The notes: generated by a model from the sequence alone, not told the origin. Counted from the first letter of the stretch, positions 51,001-59,431 are shown. The stretch: DNA of 64,000 nucleotides from Syntrophus sp. PtaU1.Bin005 (GCA_002067745.1 MVRU01000001.1:44700-108699); one strand, 5' to 3'. A program made the numbers and translations.

Positions 51001-51636
51001 TCAACGGCCTTTCGCTGCCGAGACAACCACGAATGCACCCTCTCCGTGTCCCGGATGCAACGGTTCAATGGTGGTCGTTTCATGGGAGGGGAGCCCCAGG
51101 GTCTGAGCCCAGGATCGAATGGAAAATCGAGCGTTTCCCAAAAGGCGCTCCACTTCTTCAGCGCAATAGAACGTGGCCTCGCGGTAGAAGACGTTTTCAT
51201 CTCTGCGGGCTTCGTATTGCCGGCCCAGAGAGCTCTCTCTGTCAATAAAACCGATGGTGAGGCAGCCGTCGCTGTTAAGGACCCTGTACGCCTCCGCGAA
51301 CGTCTCTTCAGGGGAGTCCACAAAGCAAAGGGTCGTTACCAGCAGGGCATAGTCGAAGGAGCCGTCCCGGAAGGGCAGCCTCTCGGCAACACCCGCCACG
51401 GTCCTGATGCCTCGTGCCGCGGCGTGGGAAAGCATTGCCGGGGAGGGGTCCAGGCCCATCTCAACACCCAGCGGTGCGGCGAAGCGGCCGGTGCCGACGC
51501 CAATTTCCAATCCCCGTCCTTCCCACGGAACAAAAGGGCGCAAGGCGAGCAATTCGGAGACATAGGCGCCTTCATGCGTTTCAAACCAGGCGTCATAGCG
51601 TCGATGGTGCGTCTCGAAGGGGGCGGCTTTGGGCAT
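51001..51636 (-). CDS. Class I SAM-dependent methyltransferase
   Basis: A 211-residue UbiE/Coq5-like methyltransferase. Motif I is GLEIGVGTGRFAAPLGVEMG with the acidic residue and Gly-rich loop; motif II region MGLDPSPAMLSHAAARGIRT; post-motif GVAERLPFRDGSFDYALLVT; then YRVLNSDGCLTIGFIDRESS. The acceptor is unknown. AGGAG lies 10 bases from the ATG. It is the last gene of a three-gene minus-strand operon after the double ATPase and the NifX-like protein (24-base gap), so its substrate may relate to that iron-sulphur system. Confidence 0.85.
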   Translation of the reverse strand: MPKAAPFETHHRRYDAWFETHEGAYVSELLALRPFVPWEGRGLEIGVGTGRFAAPLGVEMGLDPSPAMLSHAAARGIRTVAGVAERLPFRDGSFDYALLVTTLCFVDSPEETFAEAYRVLNSDGCLTIGFIDRESSLGRQYEARRDENVFYREATFYCAEEVERLLGNARFSIRSWAQTLGLPSHETTTIEPLHPGHGEGAFVVVSAAKGR

Positions 51637-51660
51637 CTTTTCTAATCTCCTGCCGTTCCT

Positions 51661-52248
51661 TTATCCTTCCAGGTCCTTCAAGCGGGCTGTTATCTGTTCC
51701 ATCTGCTTTTTCAAGGCTTTGGCCTGCTCTTTTAATTCGGATATTTCATCCTGTCTTCCCGTTGACTCCGGAGAAGAGCTTGTTGGAGCATCCTCGACCT
51801 TCGTCGTTTCCGCTTCTCGACTTCTCATCAGGCCGCGGCCCATTCCCCTGCCGCCGCCCGTGCCCATGCCCCGTCCTGTTCCTCTTCCCATGCCGAAGTG
51901 GCTTTGGACACTGGGGGCCGATGCGCCGGCTACGGCTCCGGATTTGTACCTTTCCACGGCATCCCGAACCTTTCCGGAGATGCCGGAAATGACCTTGATT
52001 CCAGCCGAGCTGAAAACCCGGAAGGCATTGGGGCCACAGTTCCCAGTCAGTACGGCCGTAACCCCCTTGTCGGCCAGCAGTTGAGCGGATTGAATGCCGG
52101 CCCCACCTCCCAAGTCAATGTAAGGGTTTTGAATAACTTCCGTTTCCATGGTCGTTGGATCAACGACGAGAAAGTACCTGCATCGCCCGAAGCGAACCTC
52201 GACAGGATCATCAAGCGACGGACCGGTGGATGTCACGGCGATCTTCAT
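51661..52248 (-). CDS. NifX/NifB-like dinitrogenase-cofactor domain protein (ORP family)
   Basis: A 195-residue protein. Residues 1-110 form the Nif FeMo-cofactor-binding fold (MKIAVTSTGPSLDDPVEVRF, FGRCRYFLVVD, GAGIQSAQLLADKGVTAVLT, GNCGPNAFRVFSSAGIKVIS). A Gly/Arg/Met-rich linker (about 130-155) and a C-terminal coiled coil (DEISELKEQAKALKKQMEQI) follow. No nitrogenase genes are near; such proteins with adjacent MinD/ferredoxin ATPases are known as the ORP group in sulphate reducers. The ATG at 52248 follows AAAGGAG and lies four bases after the ATPase gene. Confidence 0.85.
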   Translation of the reverse strand: MKIAVTSTGPSLDDPVEVRFGRCRYFLVVDPTTMETEVIQNPYIDLGGGAGIQSAQLLADKGVTAVLTGNCGPNAFRVFSSAGIKVISGISGKVRDAVERYKSGAVAGASAPSVQSHFGMGRGTGRGMGTGGGRGMGRGLMRSREAETTKVEDAPTSSSPESTGRQDEISELKEQAKALKKQMEQITARLKDLEG

Positions 52249-52252
52249 GGCA

Positions 52253-54085
52253 TCATACTCCTTTCTTAAGAATAATATCGAGCTCTTTCCAGAGGGAGGC
52301 AATCGCTTCGGTTGCCGGCCCCTTTCCATATTCAACAACGGTTTTACCCGCCATGAGGGCGTCGTTTACGCTGCGGTCGAAAGGAATCTCGCCGATGACC
52401 CTCGCCCCCATTTCTGCGGCAATGGCCTTAATCCGAACGGTCTGTTCAGCGTTGAGATCGGATTTATTCACGACGATCAGCGATGGAATGCCGAAATGCC
52501 CGGCAAGTTCAAGGACGCGTTGCATGTCATGCACTCCGGATACCGTCGGCTCTGTGACGATAAGGACAATGTTAACGCCGCTGACGGAGGCGATAACGGG
52601 ACATCCGGTACCGGGAGGACCGTCCCCGAGGATCAGTTCCTTGCCGAGATTTTCAGCGAGTTCCGCCGCGACGTTTCGGACCCTGGTGACCAGGCGTCCG
52701 GAGTTTTCCTCCGCGATTCCCAGCCGGGCATGCACCATCGGACCACAATCCGTTCCCGAAACGTACCATCTGCCCACGGTATTTGGTCGATTCGTGATTG
52801 CATCGACGGGGCAGAGATACTCGCAGACGCCGCATCCTTCGCAGGACAGTTCATCAATCCGGAAGGCTGTGACTCCTTGCTGGTTTGTCGGACCATCCGG
52901 GTATATCGCTCCAAATCGGCAATGTTCAGCGCATTGACCGCATGCCGTGCACTGATCAGGATCGATGGCCATTTTCAATCCGCCGACGAAATCGTGGACC
53001 TCGCGAATGACGGGTTTGAGAAGCAGGTGCAGATCTGCGGCATCCACGTCGTTGTCGGCCAGTACCCTGTTTTCGGAGAGGGCGGCCAGTGAGGCGATCA
53101 CGGTGGTTTTCCCTGAGCCCCCTTTGCCGCTGATCACGGCGATTTCCTTGAATTCGGAAGACTCTCCCCTGGGAAAGGGCTCCAGGTTTTCCGCCGAAAG
53201 GGGAAGCAGCTCATCGGGCGGAACATCCGGGGGGACGGAACCGGCCAGAGATGAAACGGCGGAAAAAATATGAAGCAGCTTTTCCCTGAAGTCCGGGTAG
53301 ATGTGTGTGAGGATCGTCCCGCTGGAGTAAGACTCTGCGTATTTTCGATCAAAGGGGATACGGCCGGCAATGGGAACACCCACCTTCTTTGCATAGTCGG
53401 AGATCAGTTCATCCGCTCCTTCTGAGCGGTTGATGACGATGCAGGTGGGGATCTTTTTCTTCAGGCTCATGTTGACGGCGAGCTTGAGATCGTTCAGGCC
53501 GAAAGGCGTAGGTTCCGTGACCAAAACGACTACGTCCGTGTCGTTTACGGTCTCGATCACCGGGCAGGATGTTCCCGGGGACGCATCAATAATGTTGATG
53601 GCCTGGGGATCAACGAGTGTTTTTACTCTGCGGATAACCGCAGGGGCCATGGCTTCGCCGACGTTCAACGTTCCGTGTGCAAAAAAGAACGGTTCATTCT
53701 GCGGGGAGATTTCAAGCGTACCGACCGGCGACGGCACATCGGTCAGGGCCTTTTCGGGACAGACCAGCGAGCAGAGGCCGCAGGCATGGCACAGCTCGTT
53801 GAAAATCAGAACCCTGCCTTTCACCACGGCAATGGCATTGTAGCGGCACGCCGTCGCGCACTCGCCGCAGCCGGTGCACAGATCCTCGTTCCAGGCAGGC
53901 CTCAACACCTCGACCGACTTTGGAGCGTCGAACTTCGGTTGAACAAACAAGTGGCAGTTCGGTTCTTCCACATCACAGTCCAACAGCCTCACGTGCTCGC
54001 CGCGCTCAGCGAGTGCATAGGCCAGATTGACGCTGAAGGTCGTTTTGCCTGTTCCTCCCTTGCCGCTGGCTACCGATATGTTCAT
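52253..54085 (-). CDS. Tandem fusion of two MinD-family ATPases, each with an inserted 2[4Fe-4S] ferredoxin
   Basis: A 610-residue protein made of two homologous halves. Half 1 (about 1-285): Walker A SGKGGTGKTTFSVNLA, ferredoxin insert CTGCGECATACRYNA and CHACGLCSLVCPEKA, then IIDASPGTSCPVIETV. Half 2 (about 325-610): SGKGGSGKTTVIASLA, CTACGQCAEHCRFGA and CEGCGVCEYLCPVDA, then LGDGPPGTGCPVIASVSG. A Pro-rich linker of about 35 residues joins them without any stop. In most anaerobes that carry this pair the two ATPases are separate adjacent genes. The ATG at 54085 starts directly with MNISVASGKGG; the 47-codon upstream extension is rejected. Cytoplasmic; the partner is probably the NifX-like protein encoded four bases downstream. 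Confidence 0.88.
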   Translation of the reverse strand: MNISVASGKGGTGKTTFSVNLAYALAERGEHVRLLDCDVEEPNCHLFVQPKFDAPKSVEVLRPAWNEDLCTGCGECATACRYNAIAVVKGRVLIFNELCHACGLCSLVCPEKALTDVPSPVGTLEISPQNEPFFFAHGTLNVGEAMAPAVIRRVKTLVDPQAINIIDASPGTSCPVIETVNDTDVVVLVTEPTPFGLNDLKLAVNMSLKKKIPTCIVINRSEGADELISDYAKKVGVPIAGRIPFDRKYAESYSSGTILTHIYPDFREKLLHIFSAVSSLAGSVPPDVPPDELLPLSAENLEPFPRGESSEFKEIAVISGKGGSGKTTVIASLAALSENRVLADNDVDAADLHLLLKPVIREVHDFVGGLKMAIDPDQCTACGQCAEHCRFGAIYPDGPTNQQGVTAFRIDELSCEGCGVCEYLCPVDAITNRPNTVGRWYVSGTDCGPMVHARLGIAEENSGRLVTRVRNVAAELAENLGKELILGDGPPGTGCPVIASVSGVNIVLIVTEPTVSGVHDMQRVLELAGHFGIPSLIVVNKSDLNAEQTVRIKAIAAEMGARVIGEIPFDRSVNDALMAGKTVVEYGKGPATEAIASLWKELDIILKKGV

Positions 54086-54680
54086 GTCTTTGGCCGATCC
54101 TTTCTGTGGCTTGTGCCTTTTACCCGTTTCTCGCGGATTGTTCCGCACCGATTCCCCCGGAGGAACGATCCGGAAGAGATTGCGACTCGGATGGAGGCTG
54201 GTTTCTGTCTGGTGATCCTGGAACAATAAAACTGTAAGATCCTATAGGCGCATGATTTGTGCCATAGCACAGACAAAATTTCGATAGCTAGAATATTGAG
54301 TATATACAGGGTGATGAATTCGATGTGACGCTGTCGAGATCAGGTGCAGAGATGATTTAAGTTGTATAAATGCGACCATAACAAAAATAACAGTCTCCCA
54401 TATGAGACTATTCCTTTGTCCACTCATGGCCACAAGGAAGGGTTGGACAGGGTGCCGGCGCAACGGCTCCCGGCCTTCCGGATGATCTGTGTCCATGGAA
54501 TTCCGAGTTTATATCCTGAGCCGACCCTGGAAATCGGAACCGCTGCTGCATCTAGTGGACAAAGAAGAATTTATGCTTTATAGATTCAACCCTGGACAAA
54601 TCAGGAAGCGACCCGGAAGGTGCAGGCGACTTTCCGTACGCCGCCAGGATCAGAATACCACGAATGGAAAGGATCATCGT
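54086..54680. other. Divergent intergenic region between the double ATPase and GMP synthase genes
   Basis: About 595 bases that must hold both promoters. The frames reaching in from each side do not resemble protein. A small hairpin (AGTCTC at 54392-54397, GAGACT at 54404-54409) lies in an AT-rich part (about 54240-54420). No riboswitch consensus, including the purine type that might precede guaA, was recognised. Confidence 0.45.
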
Positions 54681-55643
54681 ATGGCAGGGGAAATTACGTT
54701 ACAGGAGCTGGACGCGGGGAAATTTATTGAAGAAAAGGTTGAAGCCATTCGGAACATGGTGGGAAACGGAATCGCCATCAATGCCCTTTCCGGGGGCGTT
54801 GATTCGGCAGTGGTCACCCTTCTTGGGCATAAGGCCCTGGGGGACCGGTTGAAGACGGTATTTGTCGAAAACGGCCTGATGCGGGAGGGTGAAGCCCAGC
54901 AGGTGGTGAACTGGTTCAAGGACCTGGGCGTTACGGTGGACGTTGCCGATGCCCGCGCCGAATTTTTTTCCGCACTGGCCGGTATCATCGACCCGGAAGA
55001 GAAGCGCGAAGCCATCACGCAGACCTTTTACCGCGATGTCTTCGGGCGCATCGTGAAGGCCAGCGGGGCCAAGTACCTTCTTCAGGGGACGATTCTCACC
55101 GACATCGACGAAACGAAAGCCGGGATCAAGCGACAGCACAACGTCTTCGAGCAGCTCGGCATCAATCCTGAAGATGCCTTCGGTTATCGGATTCTCGAGC
55201 CGCTCGTTGAACTCCGCAAGGACGGCGTCCGCGCAGTGGGTAAAGCGCTGGGGCTTCCGGAGGAAGTGTTCAACCGGCCGCCCTTTCCCGGACCGGCCCT
55301 TGCCGCACGGGTGATCGGAGCGGTGACCCCGGAGCGCATCGAAACCGTCCGCAGGGCAACGGCCGTTGTGGAGACCATGCTTCGCGATTCAGGGGCGTTC
55401 CAGTACCTGGCCATCCTTCACGAAGACCGCGTGACGGGGATTCGCGACGGCAAACGCGACTTCGGTCTGCAGATCGAAGTGCGCTGCTGGGACAGTGTGG
55501 ATGCGCGGATAGCAGAGCCTACCCAGCTTCCATTCGCCACCTTGACCCGGATGGCGGCCGAGATTGTCCGGACTGTGCCCGGCGTGGTCAGCGTCACCTA
55601 TAACATCGGGACCAAGCCTCCCTCCACCATCGAGGCGATCTGA
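54681..55643 (+). CDS. guaAB-like: GMP synthase, ATP-pyrophosphatase subunit only (no glutaminase domain)
   Basis: Converts XMP to GMP using ATP and ammonia. 320 residues, corresponding to the C-terminal two-thirds of standard bacterial GuaA: PP-loop NALSGGVDSAVVTLLGHKAL, QGTILTDIDETKAG with IKRQHNVFEQ, LVELRKDGVRAVGKALGLPE, NRPPFPGPALAARVIG and the dimerisation end VSVTYNIGTKPPSTIEAI. The class I glutamine amidotransferase domain is not encoded upstream; the ATG at 54681 is preceded by AAAGGA and non-coding DNA. This is the split organisation known from archaea, so a separate amidotransferase or free ammonia must supply nitrogen. Convergent with the next gene. Confidence 0.88.
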   Translation: MAGEITLQELDAGKFIEEKVEAIRNMVGNGIAINALSGGVDSAVVTLLGHKALGDRLKTVFVENGLMREGEAQQVVNWFKDLGVTVDVADARAEFFSALAGIIDPEEKREAITQTFYRDVFGRIVKASGAKYLLQGTILTDIDETKAGIKRQHNVFEQLGINPEDAFGYRILEPLVELRKDGVRAVGKALGLPEEVFNRPPFPGPALAARVIGAVTPERIETVRRATAVVETMLRDSGAFQYLAILHEDRVTGIRDGKRDFGLQIEVRCWDSVDARIAEPTQLPFATLTRMAAEIVRTVPGVVSVTYNIGTKPPSTIEAI

Positions 55644-55692
55644 ACCGGCAGAACCCGTCCGCTCCTATAAACCGTCAATTATGACCCGAGAG

Positions 55693-55730
55693 GTAAACTG
55701 CGCAGCGGATTCTTCCGGTGCGCAGCTTAC
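55693..55730. terminator. Bidirectional hairpin between convergent genes
   Basis: GTAAACTGCGCAGCGG (55693-55708) and CCGGTGCGCAGCTTAC (55715-55730) pair over 16 positions with two mismatches around ATTCTT. It includes the stop codon of the minus-strand TPR gene and lies 50 bases after the GMP synthase stop. The convergent setting supports a shared terminator, though T-runs are short. Confidence 0.6.
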
Positions 55731-56194
55731 TTTCCGTGGATCGTGTTGTAGGTGTCCAGGTACTCTTTTCGAGGGGCGATTTTCAGCGCCTTGTCGATGA
55801 GGAATCCCGCCTCCTGGATGTTCCCCTTCTGATAAAGCAGATACGCGAGGTTGTTCATCGTATCGGCATGATTGCTGTCGATGGAAAGGGCTTTGCGGTA
55901 AGCATCCTCCGCCTTTCCAAGATCCCCCGATCGGTAGTGGAGATTGCCGAGATTGAAATGGGGCACGACCCAGTCCGGGCGCATCCTGGACGCTGTTTTG
56001 TATTCCTTTTCCGCCAGCTCGGGCATTCCCTTGTGTTCATAGGCGACGCCCAGGTCGTTATGCTCTTCCGAAGTAAGCGGATCCTTGAGTTCAATGATCC
56101 GCGGCAGCGTGCAGGCAAAAACGCCAAGGCAGAACAAACCCATGACGAGGATCATGGAAACACGACGAGAAAGGTGCATCCTGTTTTGTTCCAT
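55727..56194 (-). CDS. TPR lipoprotein
   Basis: A 155-residue protein with a signal sequence and lipobox GVFAC (Cys28). Three consecutive TPR motifs follow: EEHNDLGVAYEHKGMPELAE, VVPHFNLGNLHYRSGDLGKA and ADTMNNLAYLLYQKGNIQEA, so about residues 42-145 form a superhelical scaffold. The 5' end lies within the upstream C39-like gene (43-base overlap); the start could also be the ATG at 56179. In PA2778-type proteins of pseudomonads a C39-like domain and TPRs are one chain; here they are two overlapping genes. Confidence 0.82.
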   Translation of the reverse strand: MEQNRMHLSRRVSMILVMGLFCLGVFACTLPRIIELKDPLTSEEHNDLGVAYEHKGMPELAEKEYKTASRMRPDWVVPHFNLGNLHYRSGDLGKAEDAYRKALSIDSNHADTMNNLAYLLYQKGNIQEAGFLIDKALKIAPRKEYLDTYNTIHGK

Positions 56195-56622
56195 AGGCGT
56201 TGAAATTTGGAATAAGAATATATTTGTGAAGGTTCCGTTCCGCTGTGAGCAACAATTCCCGATTCCCCATACCCATAGACCAGCAGGTAATGAGGCTTCG
56301 AAATGCGCCAGAATCCGGTATCGACGGCCACGATGACCGGCTTTCCCGCATCTAGATACTGCTTGAGTTGATCAACCGTTCCCTGGCCGAGGGCCGTTTT
56401 GAAATTTCTGCTTCGGGCGAAGTTTTCCATGTCCGATATGAGAGTCCCTCTCAGCTTGGCGGAATACACTTCCGTTGCAATGTCATCCGCACTTTCGGGA
56501 TGGCCGTAAAACATCAAAACGGATGCCAGGGCTGCCGGGCCGCACTTCAGAGGCTCCTGCTTCACAAAAGGCACGCCGTTGATGACGATCAAAAGCAGGG
56601 ACGCAAGGGAAAGAAGCCTCAT
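56152..56622 (-). CDS. C39-like cysteine peptidase domain protein (PA2778 family)
   Basis: A 156-residue exported protein: N-terminal hydrophobic signal (LLSLASLLLIVINGV), then VPFVKQEPLKCGPAALASVL with the catalytic-type Cys in KCGPAAL near residue 27, and the His in SKPHYLLVYGYGESGIVAHS near residue 111, followed by a probable Asp/Asn position. This matches the bacteriocin-processing C39 fold as found in PA2778-family proteins. Seven bases separate it from the PA2779-family gene upstream, and its end overlaps the TPR lipoprotein gene, so all three are one operon. The substrate is unknown; proteolysis is inferred from the retained Cys/His pair. Confidence 0.8.
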   Translation of the reverse strand: MRLLSLASLLLIVINGVPFVKQEPLKCGPAALASVLMFYGHPESADDIATEVYSAKLRGTLISDMENFARSRNFKTALGQGTVDQLKQYLDAGKPVIVAVDTGFWRISKPHYLLVYGYGESGIVAHSGTEPSQIYSYSKFQRLWNKTGCTFLVVFP

Positions 56623-56629
56623 GGAGCCC

Positions 56630-57028
56630 TCAGCCTATGACAATTTTCTTGTTCAGCAGTTTAAGGATGACAATCACCAGAATGATGATGACCAGTACGC
56701 CGATGACGAACCCGACTCCGTCTCCGCCCGCAAGAACGGAATCCGAGGCCTGTGCGAGCAGGTGGACCTGCTCTTCTGTCATCCCGCTGATTTTCGATTT
56801 GATTTCATCGGGAGTCAGGCCATGGGCGCGCAATTTTTCCTGGACGATCTTGTTTTCAAGGGCGAGTTTGATTTTGTCGATGTCCTGGAATTTGAGATCC
56901 GCGCCTGCTTGATGTTCTGACGAGACCTGTGACGATACCATGGCCGCACCTGCAGGTGACGTCACGAAGAGGCACCAGAACAGGGCGAGAAGCATGGCGA
57001 ATATCGGGTTTCTGAATTTTCTGATCAT
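56630..57028 (-). CDS. PA2779 family protein
   Basis: A 132-residue envelope protein: signal peptide (FAMLLALFWCLFVTSPAGAA), a charged helical middle (DIDKIKLALENKIVQEKLRA, LTPDEIKSKISGMTEEQVHL) and a C-terminal transmembrane helix (GVGFVIGVLVIIILVIVILK) with a short basic tail. The layout and the TxEQVxxLAxxxD-like segment match the PA2779 family, which is usually encoded beside PA2778-type C39 proteins, as here. AAAGGAG lies nine bases from the ATG. First gene of the operon. Function unknown. Confidence 0.82.
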   Translation of the reverse strand: MIRKFRNPIFAMLLALFWCLFVTSPAGAAMVSSQVSSEHQAGADLKFQDIDKIKLALENKIVQEKLRAHGLTPDEIKSKISGMTEEQVHLLAQASDSVLAGGDGVGFVIGVLVIIILVIVILKLLNKKIVIG

Positions 57029-57753
57029 CGAATGTTACTCCTTTCCTCTCTATCAAAAATTCTCAAGGCAGCCATCGGGAAGGATTAGGCTGTCCTGCTC
57101 TTCTCCCGGTCTCCTGTTGCTGCGGGCGGCATCGTCATCCCGTCGTCTCCATCCATATCCGCAGGATGCAATGGCCTCTCAAGGCCCACAGGCTGTCAGT
57201 TTCGGTGAGCATCTGCATCTCACTTTTTGCCGCCTTCTGTCAAGAGAGTAAAAGGCCAAATAAGAAGAATTCCCGGGGCGGTTCATCTTAGGGGAGGGAG
57301 CCTTGCCGGAAAGGACGAATGCAGGGCCATGAAGCGTGAAGAGGTCAAGGCGGCCCACGATGGCCTGCAGGAGTGTAAGCCTGGTATGTTAAAGACAAGA
57401 CAGGAAAGGATCTCAAGAAAAAGCCCGGTGAAGTCCTCTTCGGAAAACGGCACTCCATCGTGACGGTGGAAGCAGACGTGCCCCTTGCTGTCCCGGGAAG
57501 ATGCCCTGCACTGAGTCCCGTTCTTTCCCTGCTTCAAGGAAGAGTTTCGGTGAGTCGCCACGTCAGAGAGGGTCTTCACAATGTTCTGGTACGGATTGTG
57601 CGTTTTTGCCGCTCATCGCCATCGCGTCTTTAGATGAAGTGGAATTGCCAGACTCTAATTCCGGGGATCTTCCCATGGCACAAAAGCCGTGTACAGAAAG
57701 CAGAATTGAACTGGTGGTGTCGAGTCGAACTGTCTGATGGAGGAGTTTTTCCA
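57029..57753. other. Long intergenic region without supported genes
   Basis: About 725 bases between divergent genes. Open frames on both strands are short, lack family features and mostly lack ribosome-binding sites. The plus-strand stretch near 57330-57480 is mildly coding-like (Lys/Glu-rich) but has no recognisable motif. No hairpin-T structure, CRISPR or tRNA was seen. Confidence 0.45.
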
Positions 57754-58569
57754 ATGTTCTCAAAAAGGCTTTTTTATGTCCTGGCGGCTTCTCTTTGGAT
57801 TCTGATTGCCACAGGCCCCTGCCGGGCCGAAGCGGAGAAAGTCGATAAAACGGAAAAAGGGGAGAGCGCGCTTTCCGGGGAGGTGTCTTTGTCCGCATTG
57901 AGTGCCTACATCTGGCGCGGGCAGGAACTGAGCCGTCACAGCCTGGTCTTGCAGCCGTCTTTTACCCTGAACTACGGGGGAATTTCGGCAGACCTCTGGG
58001 GGAACTGGGATTCAGATCCTCATGGTGAGGGGGGTGAGCGCTGGAACGAAACGGACGTTTCGCTTTTTTACGGAGGCAAATACCGTCTGCTGAACTATGA
58101 AATCGGCTACATGTCTTACAATGCGGTCGGCGGTGAAGATTCTCAGGAGGTATCCCTGAAGCTGGGGATCGATGTGCCGTTGAGTCCGAGCCTGACTGTT
58201 TACCGTGAAGTCATGCATGATCTCTACTGGTACTTTCTGTTGACTCTAAGCCACTCCTTCCCCGTTTCAGAGCGGCTGTCCATCGACCTGTCCGCATCGG
58301 CAGGGTATCTTGTCAGCACCGATTCGGAAGAGTATCCCGAGGTTGGCGAAGATGGGGGAGTGACCGGCGGGAAATTCAACAATTTCCATGACGGGACATT
58401 GACCGTGGGCTTTCCTTACAAAATCCTGGATAACGTCTACGTTACCCCGGCCCTGTCCTATACCTTTCCCCTGTGCGGTGATGCACGACGGGAAATGAAA
58501 TATTTCAGCATGACGGGCCGGGACTCCAATTTTCTTTACGGTGGCGCCATCGTCACGTACAGCTTTTAG
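57754..58569 (+). CDS. Outer-membrane beta-barrel protein, TorF-like
   Basis: A 271-residue exported protein. The ATG at 57754 follows GGAGG; the frame opens at 57634, but the extra 40 residues precede an otherwise perfect signal peptide (LFYVLAASLWILIATGPCRA). The mature protein is made of alternating amphipathic strands (SLSALSAYIWRGQELSRHSL, ISADLWGNWDSD, VSLFYGGKYRLLNYEIGYMS) and ends in an aromatic residue, AIVTYSF, as outer-membrane barrels do. The YIWRGQ-type opening is seen in the TorF/gcw_chp family. Substrate or pore function unknown. No operon partner. Confidence 0.78.
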   Translation: MFSKRLFYVLAASLWILIATGPCRAEAEKVDKTEKGESALSGEVSLSALSAYIWRGQELSRHSLVLQPSFTLNYGGISADLWGNWDSDPHGEGGERWNETDVSLFYGGKYRLLNYEIGYMSYNAVGGEDSQEVSLKLGIDVPLSPSLTVYREVMHDLYWYFLLTLSHSFPVSERLSIDLSASAGYLVSTDSEEYPEVGEDGGVTGGKFNNFHDGTLTVGFPYKILDNVYVTPALSYTFPLCGDARREMKYFSMTGRDSNFLYGGAIVTYSF

Positions 58570-58627
58570 CTTTGCAGGTGATGGAAGAGACCCGTAAGGT
58601 TCTTGGAAAGGAACTCGGTTAACGAAC

Positions 58628-59431
58628 TTAAGGCCTTACGTGGACTTGATGATTAACATTGGTGTAAGGCCTTATTGCCGCTCCAACCTCCGCATTGCTT
58701 TGCACCCGCCACGATTGAACAAGTTTTGAATGGTAGTTGGGCACACTGTTGTCGGGTCTCACAGCAACGGTTTCGGAAATGATTCTCAATTCACCCGTTC
58801 GAGGATTGCGCCACATGAAAATGAATGTCGCCGGCAGCGCGTTGTGCGTAAATCTCCTTTGCCAGGCAGCCGGCAGGTAGTCACTGGCGTGAACATAGCG
58901 TCTCATCGTGCCGGGAAATCTTCCGGCTCCATTTGGTCCATACAGTGGGTTGCTTTCCGGGCTTTGGTAGTGATAGCACACATAGTGGTTATTCTGCCGA
59001 GGGACGGTATCCGTAACCACAAACGCACAGCCGTTCATCGCGCCTGTAAATGTAAAGACGGGAAGCTCCAGGGTATTAACAGTGATTTGCCCCATATCCA
59101 GGAGGTTTGCGACACCTCCTGGCAGGTAAGGAAAATAATTCCCCTCGATGTAGTCAGCGGGCCATGCCGGAACGGCCACTCCTTGAGCATTAGAGACCGC
59201 AGCCGGAACCAGACGCCTCAACACATATTTACGGTTACCAATGTTTGCCAGGTCGTATCTGATTTTATCGTCGCCGTCCTGATGCTGGTTCATATTGATA
59301 CCCTTTGCTTTTTTCTGAAAATTGGGTTCAACAAGCTTTCCGTATATGTGAGATTCCGGCTGATAGTTGATTAGCGTATTATCGATCAGGAACTGTATGG
59401 GATTGGCACAGAACTGTTCATTTGCCGTCAA
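58628..59431 (-). CDS. Unknown protein with a GxxxGC...H motif (possible cysteine deamidase/toxin-like fold)
   Basis: A 267-residue protein, not recognised. The start is probably TTG at 59431; an ATG at 59293 with AAGGG upstream would drop the first 46 residues, which look protein-like (PIQFLIDNTLINYQPESHIY). No signal peptide. The centre reads LPVFTFTGAMNGCAFVVTD followed by HYVCYHYQSPESNP, so a Cys in a Gly-x-x-x-Gly-Cys turn is followed by His 14 and 19 residues later. Cytotoxic necrotising factor-type deamidases also place Cys in SGC and His about 15 residues on; similarity beyond that is not visible. The gene is more AT-rich than its neighbours and isolated, suggesting acquisition. Function is a hypothesis only. 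Confidence 0.6.
   Translation of the reverse strand: MTANEQFCANPIQFLIDNTLINYQPESHIYGKLVEPNFQKKAKGINMNQHQDGDDKIRYDLANIGNRKYVLRRLVPAAVSNAQGVAVPAWPADYIEGNYFPYLPGGVANLLDMGQITVNTLELPVFTFTGAMNGCAFVVTDTVPRQNNHYVCYHYQSPESNPLYGPNGAGRFPGTMRRYVHASDYLPAAWQRRFTHNALPATFIFMWRNPRTGELRIISETVAVRPDNSVPNYHSKLVQSWRVQSNAEVGAAIRPYTNVNHQVHVRP

Noticed and set aside
57227..57463. Plus-strand open frame of 78 codons in the gap before the TorF-like gene
   Set aside because: Mildly coding-like composition, but no ribosome-binding site, no motif and no neighbour relation.
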